Below are positions 1-5,971 of a stretch of 5,971 bases of DNA, piece by piece. A program made the position numbers and the translations under genes. The notes under the pieces are model-generated. The model saw nothing but the letters and a program-made list of their open reading frames with translations, had not been told where the DNA came from and made no database searches. Each line of letters starts with the position of its first letter. Position 1 is the first letter of the stretch. The stretch is taken from the NCBI GenBank assembly GCA_031273665.1, contig JAISRK010000052.1, forward strand, positions 1-5,971, in the 5' to 3' direction. This DNA is from Holosporales bacterium. Lineage in GTDB: Bacteria > Pseudomonadota > Alphaproteobacteria > UBA3830 > JAIRMZ01.

Positions 1-388
1 AACGCACCTTCGTTTGGGCTAGCTGTGTGCGCCATTCTGGCAGTGTCCAATTGCCCATTGCAAACCACTGGCGACCACCTACGCTGCCTTCGCAAGGATC
101 AAAACCATTCGGAATGTGTATTTCTGCTTCGGGCAGTGCTTGTGAAATCTCATGTCCAATCGGCCATAGATTTTCTGCATCAGCCCCATATCCATGAAGG
201 ACAATGACCAGCTTTTTAGGGGGCTTGTTCTTGGCCGGCTTAAACACATGTTCTGATAATTCCACGTTTTTCTCCTGCTGAGGAAGAGCGTCCCTTGTCC
301 TCTGAGCGCTCATCCAGAAAACGATGACACACCCTGCAACGCCAATGGCGCCTAGAGTATATAAAGGACGCCACACTCTTGCCACCAT
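1..388 (-). CDS. Phospholipase/carboxylesterase-family alpha/beta hydrolase, partial, possible N-terminal membrane anchor
   Basis: Only the first 129 residues are visible; the frame is open to the left edge. Residues 60-70 read LVIVLHGYGAD, the first strand plus the oxyanion-side HG motif. Residues 92-109 contain IPNGFDPCE and GGRQWF, a signature of the phospholipase/carboxylesterase family (esterases acting on short acyl esters or lysophospholipids). The catalytic Ser, Asp and His lie beyond the edge. The start is uncertain. ATG at 388 is the first start after an in-frame TAA and overlaps the upstream peptidase gene by 37 bases, but it has no clear ribosome site. It adds about 41 residues with Arg4 and Arg7, a hydrophobic stretch near 8-26 and a lipobox-like VAGC at 17-20. 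GTG at 265 has a good AGGAG six bases upstream and gives the usual cytosolic family length. I chose 388 because the extra stretch looks coding (anchor plus polar linker). Family assignment is firm; location and substrate are inferred. Confidence 0.78.
   Translation of the reverse strand, partial: MVARVWRPLYTLGAIGVAGCVIVFWMSAQRTRDALPQQEKNVELSEHVFKPAKNKPPKKLVIVLHGYGADAENLWPIGHEISQALPEAEIHIPNGFDPCEGSVGGRQWFAMGNWTLPEWRTQLAQTKVR
270..276 (-). promoter_or_regulatory. Ribosome binding site for the alternative GTG start at 265
   Basis: The minus strand reads CAGGAGAAAAACGTG here: an AGGAG core, then six bases, then GTG at 265. This is the best Shine-Dalgarno match near the esterase, better than anything before ATG 388. 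It either marks the true start of a soluble enzyme or a second, internal start inside a longer membrane-anchored form. It could also be chance within codons CAG-GAG-AAA. Confidence 0.4.
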
Positions 389-792
389 GTTTTACAAGCA
401 CAAAAAAGCCATCCGCAGAAGATGGGCAGCGCGAAGGGAATCTGTCGTTTGTGCGTGATGATGCATCGCAAGCACCCCACGCTACCGACAATCATGAGGA
501 AGATGGGAAGCAACTTAACGGGAATCCACAAACCGCATAAACAGAACAGCTTGACGTCTCCTTCTCCCAAAAGGCGCCTTTTTAACCACCTGGAGAGAGG
601 TTTGTGTACAAAGATTGATCCTCCGCCCAGAAGACATACGCTTTCCCAAAAAACGGGAGTGAAGCAAAGGTGGACTCCGCTTGTTACCAAAAAGCCGACT
701 ATTCCTCCTACGGGAATAATCTGGCATCGCTCGTCTTTGATGATAAGAAATATCCAGAGGAACAGCGTGAGCAAAAGGCACCAGAGACGCAT
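352..792 (-). CDS. Short type IV prepilin peptidase (A24 aspartic protease domain only)
   Basis: A 146-residue, very hydrophobic protein, probably in the inner membrane. Two motifs of the A24 prepilin peptidase family are visible: Asp20 in DERCQIIP, with Pro at +7 as in the usual D-x5-IP motif, and GEGDVK at 76-81, whose Asp79 is the second catalytic aspartate. A following IPFALPI at 118-124 matches the usual IPFGP-like helix. The family cuts the short leader from type IV pilins and pseudopilins. The N-terminal cysteine/methyltransferase domain of full-length PilD/GspO is absent, as in CpaA/TadV-type and other stand-alone peptidases, so N-methylation would need another enzyme. The start at 792 has an excellent AGGAG five bases upstream; an in-frame ATG at 822 would add ten residues but has a poorer site. 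The Asn usual after IP is Val28. It is transcribed divergently from the secretin and pseudopilin genes, whose pilin-like product is a plausible substrate. Function is confident; the pathway (pilus or type II secretion) is inferred. Confidence 0.88.
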   Translation of the reverse strand: MRLWCLLLTLFLWIFLIIKDERCQIIPVGGIVGFLVTSGVHLCFTPVFWESVCLLGGGSIFVHKPLSRWLKRRLLGEGDVKLFCLCGLWIPVKLLPIFLMIVGSVGCLRCIITHKRQIPFALPIFCGWLFCACKTWWQECGVLYIL

Positions 793-796
793 TATT

Positions 797-801
797 TCTC
801 C
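797..801 (-). promoter_or_regulatory. Ribosome binding site deciding the peptidase start
   Basis: On the minus strand an AGGAG core sits about five bases before ATG 792 (ACAGGAGAAATAATG). This favours 792 over the in-frame ATG at 822, which is preceded only by a GGGTGGGT stretch lying too close to the codon. Confidence 0.65.
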
Positions 802-861
802 TGTAAAAGCAGACATACCCACCCTTTACTCACTCATAAAAAACGCCGTAGTATTCGTGCG

Positions 862-875
862 TACTTTGCAAAGTA
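862..875. promoter_or_regulatory. Perfect 14-bp palindrome, candidate operator
   Basis: TACTTTGCAAAGTA equals its own reverse complement over all 14 bases. It lies in the divergent gap and ends seven bases before the TATAAT hexamer, so it covers the spacer and much of the -35 area of a rightward promoter. This is a typical place for a dimeric regulator that could control both operons. The regulator is unknown and no second copy was noticed in the window. The palindrome is seen directly; the operator role is inferred. Confidence 0.45.
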
Positions 876-882
876 TTTTTTT

Positions 883-888
883 TATAAT
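883..888 (+). promoter_or_regulatory. Consensus -10-like hexamer upstream of the secretin gene
   Basis: TATAAT is a perfect sigma-70-type -10 hexamer, but the -35 position for a 17-base spacer (860-865, CGTACT) is a poor match, and TTGCAA at 866-871 is too close (11 bases). Transcription would begin near 895, inside the ribosome site, giving an almost leaderless mRNA. It may therefore be an activator-dependent promoter or a chance match in AT-rich DNA. Confidence 0.35.
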
Positions 889-892
889 ACGC

Positions 893-897
893 AAGGA
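893..897 (+). promoter_or_regulatory. Ribosome binding site of the secretin gene
   Basis: AAGGA lies five bases before ATG 903. It supports that start, which also places a lipoprotein signal peptide exactly at the N-terminus. Confidence 0.65.
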
Positions 898-902
898 AGT
901 GT

Positions 903-2558
903 ATGCGCGGTCTGATATTTTGTGTTGCGTTTTGCGTTGCAAGTTGTACGTCCCAGCATGAAGAGCAGTCGCTTATAAATCAGAGTGATTTTACGCTTCC
1001 TCCTCTTGATACAGAAGAGGATACTTTTGTGCCTTGGAAGCGTTCGGTTCCTGTACAGGAGATTCCTGCCGGGTTTAAACGAAAAGCATCACTCACTCTC
1101 ACCGACCAAAGCTCCTTAAAGACTGCTCTTGCAACGCTAGCGTCAGAAGTGGGAGTGAATTACCGGGTGATTGGTCTAGAAGACAAGAAAGATCGCGGTG
1201 TGTTCTTTTCCGCTACACAGAAGCCCTTTATCGAAATAATAGAAGACCTCTGCGATCTCGCACATCTTCGTTATACCATAAAAGGCGATTTGATCACGAT
1301 CGAGCCAGATACGCCGTACTTAAAGATGTATACGCTCTCCTTTCCCGTCCAAACACGTGAAAGCGCGCATACGGTTTCCACCGCTATTAACGTCTTTGTT
1401 TCAGAGAAAAGCGATACAAAGCCGATTGATAATGGTTCGAGCAGTGTACTCCGAGCGGCTGGGAAATCCGATTTCTGGGAGGAAGTTGCCCGCGTCCTTG
1501 AGGTGATCTTAAAGACATCCGCGCGACCAGGAGAACCAGACGACGCAGAGGCCGGCGAGATTGTGTCTATGCATAAACAGGCCGGTCTGGTTACCATCTT
1601 GGCAAGCGCCCGCCAGCATAAGATGATCGAAGAATATCTTGAAGAACTACGTCTCACCTCAACAGCGCAGGTATTAATCGAGGCGAAGATTTTGGAGGTC
1701 TCCCTCAGTGACGCCTACAGAAATGGCATTAATTGGCAGTCTTTGCATTCTCATTTTGTCGCAGGATTACCTTTGGGTTCCGCTGCGACGAGTGATGGCA
1801 CCGCATTTTCCGCAGAAACGGGTAGCTCTGACGTATTTACACTCGGATTTAAGGACAGCAATCTGTCTGCCATCTCTCATTTTATCGAGCGTTTTGGCCG
1901 CGTGCAGACGTTGTCTAATCCAAGATTAACGGTGATGAATAACCAAACAGCTGTACTCAAGGTGGCCAAAAACGAAATTTTCTTCCGGATAGAGTACAAT
2001 AGAAACTTCTCTAACAGCGCTACGGGAAGAGATTCTGAGGTTGCCGCGAGTCATATTCAAACCGTGCCGATAGGGTTGGTGATGACGGTACAGCCGGCGA
2101 TTAATTTAGAAACGGGGCACGTTATTCTTACTCTGCGCCCGACGATTTCGCGTATTGCCGGAACGAAAGAAGATCCGGCTGTAGCGTATCTCGCTCGTGT
2201 AGCAACAAATGGAGGACAAGTGGCGACGATCAAATCAACGGTGCCAGTTGTAGAAGTAAGGGAGATGGATTCTGTGTTGACGCTGTACTCTGGCGATGTC
2301 GCCCTCTTGGGTGGATTGATGCAAGAACGCGACAAAAGGGCGCGCTCCGGCCTTCCAGGAACGCATGACGCTCCTTTGGTCGGCGGCCTGTTCAATGCCC
2401 ATGAGAGAGAGTCAGAGGTGACGGAACTCATCATCTTGTTGCGTGCGCGCATTGTTCCGCTGCGTACCTCTTTGTCCCCCAATAATCGTCGTATGGTGAC
2501 GACTTTTGACGGTCAAAAGCGTCCTGTTCAAATCCAACAGGGAAATGCGCAACCATAG
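903..2558 (+). CDS. Outer-membrane secretin lipoprotein, MshL/PilN-like (type IV pilus / type II secretion)
   Basis: A 551-residue secretin, expected to form the multimeric outer-membrane channel through which a pilus or substrate leaves. Residues 1-14 form a short lipoprotein signal ending in lipobox VASC with Cys15 and Thr at +2, compatible with outer-membrane sorting. Residues about 63-137 look like the small N-terminal secretin/TonB-type (STN-like) domain. A second N-domain follows, including the SDFWEEV segment at 189-195 and ASARQHKMIEEYLEEL at 234-249. The secretin core starts at VLIEAKILEVSLSDAYRNGINW (257-278). It includes GRVQTLSNPRLTVMNNQTA (332-350), PIGLVMTVQPAI (389-400), the gate-region GLPG at 483-486, PLVGGLF at 491-497 and the closing strand ELIILLRARIVP. 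The domain order and DFW segment resemble MshL and type IVb PilN rather than GspD, which has more N-domains. The C-terminal tail of about 35 residues is polar. Its last 14 bases overlap the pseudopilin gene, implying coupling. Secretin identity is near certain; subtype is less so. Confidence 0.93.
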   Translation: MRGLIFCVAFCVASCTSQHEEQSLINQSDFTLPPLDTEEDTFVPWKRSVPVQEIPAGFKRKASLTLTDQSSLKTALATLASEVGVNYRVIGLEDKKDRGVFFSATQKPFIEIIEDLCDLAHLRYTIKGDLITIEPDTPYLKMYTLSFPVQTRESAHTVSTAINVFVSEKSDTKPIDNGSSSVLRAAGKSDFWEEVARVLEVILKTSARPGEPDDAEAGEIVSMHKQAGLVTILASARQHKMIEEYLEELRLTSTAQVLIEAKILEVSLSDAYRNGINWQSLHSHFVAGLPLGSAATSDGTAFSAETGSSDVFTLGFKDSNLSAISHFIERFGRVQTLSNPRLTVMNNQTAVLKVAKNEIFFRIEYNRNFSNSATGRDSEVAASHIQTVPIGLVMTVQPAINLETGHVILTLRPTISRIAGTKEDPAVAYLARVATNGGQVATIKSTVPVVEVREMDSVLTLYSGDVALLGGLMQERDKRARSGLPGTHDAPLVGGLFNAHERESEVTELIILLRARIVPLRTSLSPNNRRMVTTFDGQKRPVQIQQGNAQP

Positions 2559-3243
2559 CCGCAAAAATACAGGGTTCAGTTTATTAGAAGTCGCCATTGC
2601 GCTGATGGTGCTTGGCGTTCTCTCGACGGTTCTTTTGGAATCGACTCTGATCATACAGAAGCGGATGCAAATGCATACCACTCAAGAGCGCATGGAGATG
2701 ATTTTAGCGAGCCTTGCTGCGTATACGTTACGTCATTCTCGCCTCCCTGCGCCGGATAAAAGCGCTGTTCAAGATGAAAACGCTTATATTGGGACTGTGC
2801 CGTATGAAGAGCTGGGGTTAGCACCCTATATGGTACGAGACGGTTGGAACCAACCCATTATATACGCGGTCGAAGAAAGCCTTACTAAGACAACGCGGTT
2901 GATGAGTGCGCAGGGAGAATCTTTACAGGAAGACCTGAAGCAAGCTTTTTGTAATATAACAAAAACGTCTCTGCGCCCTAGTACGACGGCGGAAATGTCC
3001 CATGTGGAAGATCCTTCCCGTGTGGTTGCTGTTGTACTGTACAGTTCGGCAGGGAACTCACTGTGTATAGAAGAGCTTTTTAACGGTGCCGTGCTGAAAA
3101 TGGATACGGCTCAAAAAGGCATCGTTCGATGGATTTCGCGCGATGTTTTAATGGCCGCTTATGGACATTTGCCCTGTCAGCAGACAGGAGGGGACGCAGA
3201 AAGACCCCCTGCTTCTCCTTCTGACGGAACGCGGGTCTTTTAA
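2545..3243 (+). CDS. Prepilin-like minor pilin / pseudopilin with N-terminal methylation motif
   Basis: A 232-residue protein starting with a basic ten-residue leader, then G10|FSLLEVAIALMVLGVLST. The Gly-Phe cleavage site, Glu at +5 of the mature protein and the hydrophobic helix at about 11-31 are the classic prepilin signature. The leader would be cut by an A24 peptidase such as the one encoded at 352-792. The rest fits a minor-pilin family I recall from alphaproteobacteria: RLPAP (66-70), YIGTVPYEELGL (81-92), RDGWNQPIIYAV (98-109), VVAVVLYSSAGNS (160-172) and GIVRWISRDVL (192-202). Three cysteines remain after processing (136, 174, 211). ATG 2545 is the first ATG and sits 14 bases inside the secretin gene, with an AGGGAA just before it at short spacing. 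A TTG 39 bases upstream would add 13 residues and lengthen the leader, so I did not use it. The polar Pro/Ser tail overlaps a terminator-like stem. The role (priming or tip pilin, or secretion pseudopilus) is inferred. Confidence 0.88.
   Translation: MRNHSRKNTGFSLLEVAIALMVLGVLSTVLLESTLIIQKRMQMHTTQERMEMILASLAAYTLRHSRLPAPDKSAVQDENAYIGTVPYEELGLAPYMVRDGWNQPIIYAVEESLTKTTRLMSAQGESLQEDLKQAFCNITKTSLRPSTTAEMSHVEDPSRVVAVVLYSSAGNSLCIEELFNGAVLKMDTAQKGIVRWISRDVLMAAYGHLPCQQTGGDAERPPASPSDGTRVF
3200..3243 (+). terminator. Possible intrinsic terminator at the end of the pseudopilin gene
   Basis: AAAGACCC at 3200-3207 pairs with GGGTCTTT at 3233-3240 (8 bp, 25-base loop), followed by one more T and the AA of the TAA stop. 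The stem lies wholly inside the last codons of the gene. The large loop and short T run make it a weak candidate. If real, it ends the secretin-pseudopilin transcript. Confidence 0.35.
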
Positions 3244-3272
3244 AAGAATCTCCTGCGACTTTAAGGATTCTT
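3244..3272 (-). terminator. Possible weak terminator downstream of mfd
   Basis: AAGAATC at 3244-3250 pairs with GATTCTT at 3266-3272, with one or two more pairs possible across a small bulge. Read leftward from mfd, the stem ends in CTTTT, so it could act as a modest terminator. It is AT-rich. The whole 61-base convergent gap (3244-3304) otherwise shows no gene. Confidence 0.3.
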
Positions 3273-3304
3273 GTCCATGTCCTTTAAAACGCGGAATCAG
3301 TTTT

Positions 3305-5971
3305 TTAGCGTTGTTGTGCGATTTTGACGAGTAAAAGCAGCATTTTTTCGCAAAAGAAGATCTGATCCTCTTGGTGCTGATTTTTGGGGGCTGTAACGAA
3401 TATTTTGTCACCAGGACGTGGAAGTATCGTGCCACGAGATTTCTCGATAAGTGCCAACAATCCCGCTGGATTAGGGAAAAGAGAGAATCCTAGTAATACG
3501 CCTTGCGTCGTTAGATCGAGCTTTCGCACGTGCGCTTGCTTCGCAATGTTACGCAATCGAATAACTGTGAATAAGTTCTGGACCTCTAGTGGGAGAGGAC
3601 CGAAGCAATCGACAAGCTCTTCCACGAGTTCTTGCGCCTCTTCCTGGGTATGCGTTGCGGCAGCGCGTCGATAAAAGCTAAGTCGTGTCGATAAATCGCG
3701 TACATACGTCTCTGGGATCAAAACAGACAAACCCAGTGATAATTGCGGCGAAATAGACTCTCCTTGAGGAGGCGCTTCTTTGTTTTGGAGTGCCTCTACG
3801 GCCTGTTTGAGCATATTCTGGTACAACTCCACTCCGACCTCGTGAATATGCCCAGATTGTTCTGCTCCGAGTAAATTGCCTGCACCTCTGAGATCCAGGT
3901 CGAAACTTGCCAACGTAAATCCAGCACCGAGATGATCGAGACGTTCGAGAAGTTCTAGTCGCTTTTTTGCGCGTTCTGACAATGAGCGATGCGCTTCATA
4001 CGTGAAATACGCATACGCCTGCACATGAGAACGTCCGACACGTCCACGCAATTGATAAAGTTGGGCCAGTCCAAAGCGATCAGCACGCCACAAAATCAGT
4101 GTATTGGCGATAGGGATATCAATGCCGGATTCGATGATATTGGTAGCAAGCAAGACGTCGTATTTCCCTTCCAAAAAATCGCTGATGGTCGTTTCCAATA
4201 AAGAGGCTAGCATTTGTCCGTGAGCTGCACAAAAACGTACTTCTGGTACGAATTCTTCCAAGAATTGTGCGGCAGGCGCTAAGTCCTCTATGCGCGGACA
4301 AACGTAGAAGATATATCCTTGACGAGCACGCTCTCTTAAGATTGCTTCGCGCAAAATAACGGGATCAAATGGCATGACGAACGTGTGTACAGCCCGTCGA
4401 TCCGTGGGTGGCGAGGCAATGACACTTAAATCGTGGACTCCCGTTAAAGAAAGCTGCAGAGTGCGCGGAATGGGGGTCGCAGTCAACGTTAAAACATGCA
4501 CTTCAGTACTTAATGCTTTTAAGTGCTCTTTTTGTTTGACGCCAAAGTGTTGTTCTTCATCAATTACCAATAGACCAAGATCTTGGAATTTTACGGCGTT
4601 TTTCAAAAGTGTGTGGGTTCCGATAACGATGTTGATTTCTCCACGCGCGATACTTTCAAAAATCTCTTTTTTGTCTTTTACAGGTGTTAAGCGCGATAGA
4701 AAGGCGATACGCACAGGAAAGTCCGCGAAGCGCTCGGAAAATGTGTGAAAATGCTGCCGGCAAAGAAGGGTTGTTGGCACGACAACGGCCACCTGTCGGC
4801 CGGAAGCCACAACGGCAAACGCAGCTCGCAATGCCACCTCTGTTTTGCCGAAACCCACGTCTCCACAGACAAGCCTGTCTGCGAAATGACCGGAGTGCAG
4901 GTCTGTCTCGATATCTGCGATCGCGCGCAATTGATCCTCGGTTTCTGGATGCGGAAAGCGCATACAGAAAAGGTCGTAATTTTTTAAAGAGGCGAAAGAC
5001 TCTAGTGCAGGAGCCTTTATTGAAAGCCGTTGTGCGGCAAGGTCAACTAGTTTTTGCGCCATTTCACCGAGGCGGTCTTTAACGCGCGCCTTTCGGTGTT
5101 GCCAATGGAGCGTGCCTAAACGATCTAAAGGAGCCTGTACGTCTTCCGGGCCATACCGCGAAATACGTTCAAGATTTTCGACAGGAACGAACAGCTTGTC
5201 TCCTTTGTCGTACAACAGTTCCAAGCAATCGTGCCGAATAGTGTCTACAGCGAGCATCTGTATGCCTTGGTATTGGCCAATGCCGTGGTCCTCGTGCACA
5301 ACATAGTCGCCTACGGTTAAAGAGATCTGCTCTAAAGAAAGTCCCCTTTTATGCCGTGTCGGTGGTCGTCCTAAGCGTTCTCCCCAAAGGTCTGTATCGG
5401 TGAGCACCCACAAGTCTGACAGGCAGCATCCTTCTTGTAGTCGCAGCTGGACAACCGGAACATTTTTTCTCTGGTTCTCTTTCTGTGCGGCATCCCACGT
5501 ATCGACAGGCGACAAAATAAGAGAAGTGCTCGTTGATAACGCTTGCACCGTACGCGCACGCGATCCTGCTGTTGCACATGCAAGCAGGACGTTTTTCCCT
5601 GCTTTCTGTGCTTGCGTCAAGCAATCCGCCGCTTTTTGCAAGAGAGTTGAAATATTGTGTCGTTCAAGCGTGAAATCTGCGGGTTTACACTGTGTGTTTT
5701 TTATATACGCCTCCGCCGTTGTGTGTGGCAGACTAGAAAGTGCAGATACACTTTCTTGAGTCGAGAGATACAGTTGCTCAGGGGGAATCGGACAATAGCG
5801 TATTGCCTCGATAGGGTGGGGTTTTTTTTGCAAAAATTGCTGACGTGCTTTAAAGAAAGCTTGAATTTGCTGGGTGCGTTTCTGCAGCTCTTCCTGCCAG
5901 GAAGAGAAGAGAATCCCTTGCGTTACTGGGGGCAAATAAGAGAAAAATGACACAAGGGGATCGTGGAAAAG
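3305..5971 (-). CDS. mfd: Transcription-repair coupling factor Mfd, 5' end missing
   Basis: The frame is open to the right edge and shows 888 residues; about 250-260 N-terminal residues lie outside, judged from the Walker lysine being near 634 in E. coli Mfd. Mfd is a cytoplasmic DNA translocase that pushes RNA polymerase off at lesions and recruits UvrA. Numbering from the codon at 5953: residues 1-190 are the rest of the UvrB-like D1/D2 region, ending in the linker-like TDTDLWGERLGR. The RNA polymerase interaction domain is near 213-268 (GDYVVHEDHGIGQYQGI; LFVPVENLERISRYG). The translocase domains cover about 325-690, with Walker A GDVGFGKTE (364-372), Walker B DEEQ (465-468), TATPIPRTL (491-499), ESGIDIP (608-614) and QLRGRVGRS (634-642). 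The post-helicase AGFTLASFDLDLRGAGNLLG follows, then the C-terminal D7 domain (about 745-840; PETYVRDLSTRLSFYRR). All ATPase motifs are intact, so it should be functional. GTG 5953 is not the start: LFHDPL precedes it in frame. It converges on the pseudopilin gene. Confidence 0.97.
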   Translation of the reverse strand, partial: LFHDPLVSFFSYLPPVTQGILFSSWQEELQKRTQQIQAFFKARQQFLQKKPHPIEAIRYCPIPPEQLYLSTQESVSALSSLPHTTAEAYIKNTQCKPADFTLERHNISTLLQKAADCLTQAQKAGKNVLLACATAGSRARTVQALSTSTSLILSPVDTWDAAQKENQRKNVPVVQLRLQEGCCLSDLWVLTDTDLWGERLGRPPTRHKRGLSLEQISLTVGDYVVHEDHGIGQYQGIQMLAVDTIRHDCLELLYDKGDKLFVPVENLERISRYGPEDVQAPLDRLGTLHWQHRKARVKDRLGEMAQKLVDLAAQRLSIKAPALESFASLKNYDLFCMRFPHPETEDQLRAIADIETDLHSGHFADRLVCGDVGFGKTEVALRAAFAVVASGRQVAVVVPTTLLCRQHFHTFSERFADFPVRIAFLSRLTPVKDKKEIFESIARGEINIVIGTHTLLKNAVKFQDLGLLVIDEEQHFGVKQKEHLKALSTEVHVLTLTATPIPRTLQLSLTGVHDLSVIASPPTDRRAVHTFVMPFDPVILREAILRERARQGYIFYVCPRIEDLAPAAQFLEEFVPEVRFCAAHGQMLASLLETTISDFLEGKYDVLLATNIIESGIDIPIANTLILWRADRFGLAQLYQLRGRVGRSHVQAYAYFTYEAHRSLSERAKKRLELLERLDHLGAGFTLASFDLDLRGAGNLLGAEQSGHIHEVGVELYQNMLKQAVEALQNKEAPPQGESISPQLSLGLSVLIPETYVRDLSTRLSFYRRAAATHTQEEAQELVEELVDCFGPLPLEVQNLFTVIRLRNIAKQAHVRKLDLTTQGVLLGFSLFPNPAGLLALIEKSRGTILPRPGDKIFVTAPKNQHQEDQIFFCEKMLLLLVKIAQQR

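Larger units (their letters stand above)
793..902. promoter_or_regulatory. Divergent intergenic region between peptidase and secretin genes
   Basis: This 110-base AT-rich gap must carry the promoters for the secretin operon rightward and the peptidase/esterase operon leftward. It holds a perfect 14-bp palindrome (862-875), an eight-base T run (875-883 area) and a TATAAT hexamer (883-888). No convincing -35 or -10 pair was found for the leftward direction. Confidence 0.6.

Noticed and set aside
240..491. 83-residue minus-strand frame overlapping the peptidase/esterase junction
   Set aside because: It is a third frame across two better-supported genes, with a low-complexity, Arg/Ser-rich product and no family resemblance.
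793..822. Upstream ATG at 822 for the prepilin peptidase
   Set aside because: It adds ten residues without a properly spaced ribosome site, whereas ATG 792 has a strong AGGAG and begins directly with the first membrane segment.
866..888. TTGCAA at 866-871 as the -35 element paired with TATAAT
   Set aside because: The spacer is only 11 bases, too short for sigma-70; the TTGCAA is the centre of the palindrome.
422..961. 179-residue open frame on the plus strand across the peptidase gene
   Set aside because: It is antisense to a gene with clear A24 motifs, its product is rich in basic residues with no recognisable domain, and it runs through the divergent promoter gap into the secretin start.
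2057..2482. 141-residue minus-strand frame inside the secretin gene
   Set aside because: It is antisense to the conserved secretin core and has no recognisable motif.
2506..2544. TTG at 2506 as pseudopilin start
   Set aside because: It would extend the leader to 23 residues. ATG 2545 gives a normal ten-residue leader before the Gly-Phe cleavage site.
5951..5953. GTG at 5953 as the mfd start
   Set aside because: The frame continues upstream to the window edge, and about 250 residues of the UvrB-like region would be missing. It is an internal Val codon.

Overview
This window appears to be chromosomal DNA from an alphaproteobacterium. The strongest clue is the right-hand gene, mfd. Its translocase carries DEEQHFGV, FADRLVCGDVGFGKTEVALRAAF-type spacing and EQSGHIHEVGVELYQ-like blocks, which I recall as typical of alphaproteobacterial Mfd. 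Base composition looks roughly balanced, with AT-rich intergenic gaps. I cannot name the genus; the taxonomic call is recall-based inference.

Left part, minus strand: the 5' part of a phospholipase/carboxylesterase-type alpha/beta hydrolase runs off the left edge (1-388, start ambiguous). It lies downstream of, and possibly overlaps, a short stand-alone type IV prepilin peptidase (352-792). A 110-base AT-rich divergent gap (793-902) follows. It holds a perfect 14-bp palindrome and a consensus -10-like hexamer.

Centre, plus strand: a lipoprotein secretin of the MshL/PilN-like type (903-2558) overlaps by 14 bases a gene for a prepilin-like minor pilin or pseudopilin (2545-3243). The two look like one transcription unit. 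Together with the divergent peptidase they provide three parts of a type IV pilus or type II secretion machine: the enzyme that cleaves the pilin leader, a pilin-like substrate and the outer-membrane gate. The assembly ATPase, inner-membrane platform protein and major pilin are not in this window.

Right part, minus strand: after a 61-base convergent gap containing weak hairpins, most of mfd (transcription-repair coupling factor) occupies 3305 to the right edge, lacking roughly the first 250-260 residues. It is a housekeeping gene, unrelated in function to the secretion cluster.

No tRNA, rRNA, insertion sequence, CRISPR array or integration site was seen. The window is mostly recognisable families. 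Its most unusual points are the compact divergent secretion module with a palindromic operator candidate and the possibly membrane-anchored esterase tucked under the peptidase gene. I did not find evidence of a wholly new system.
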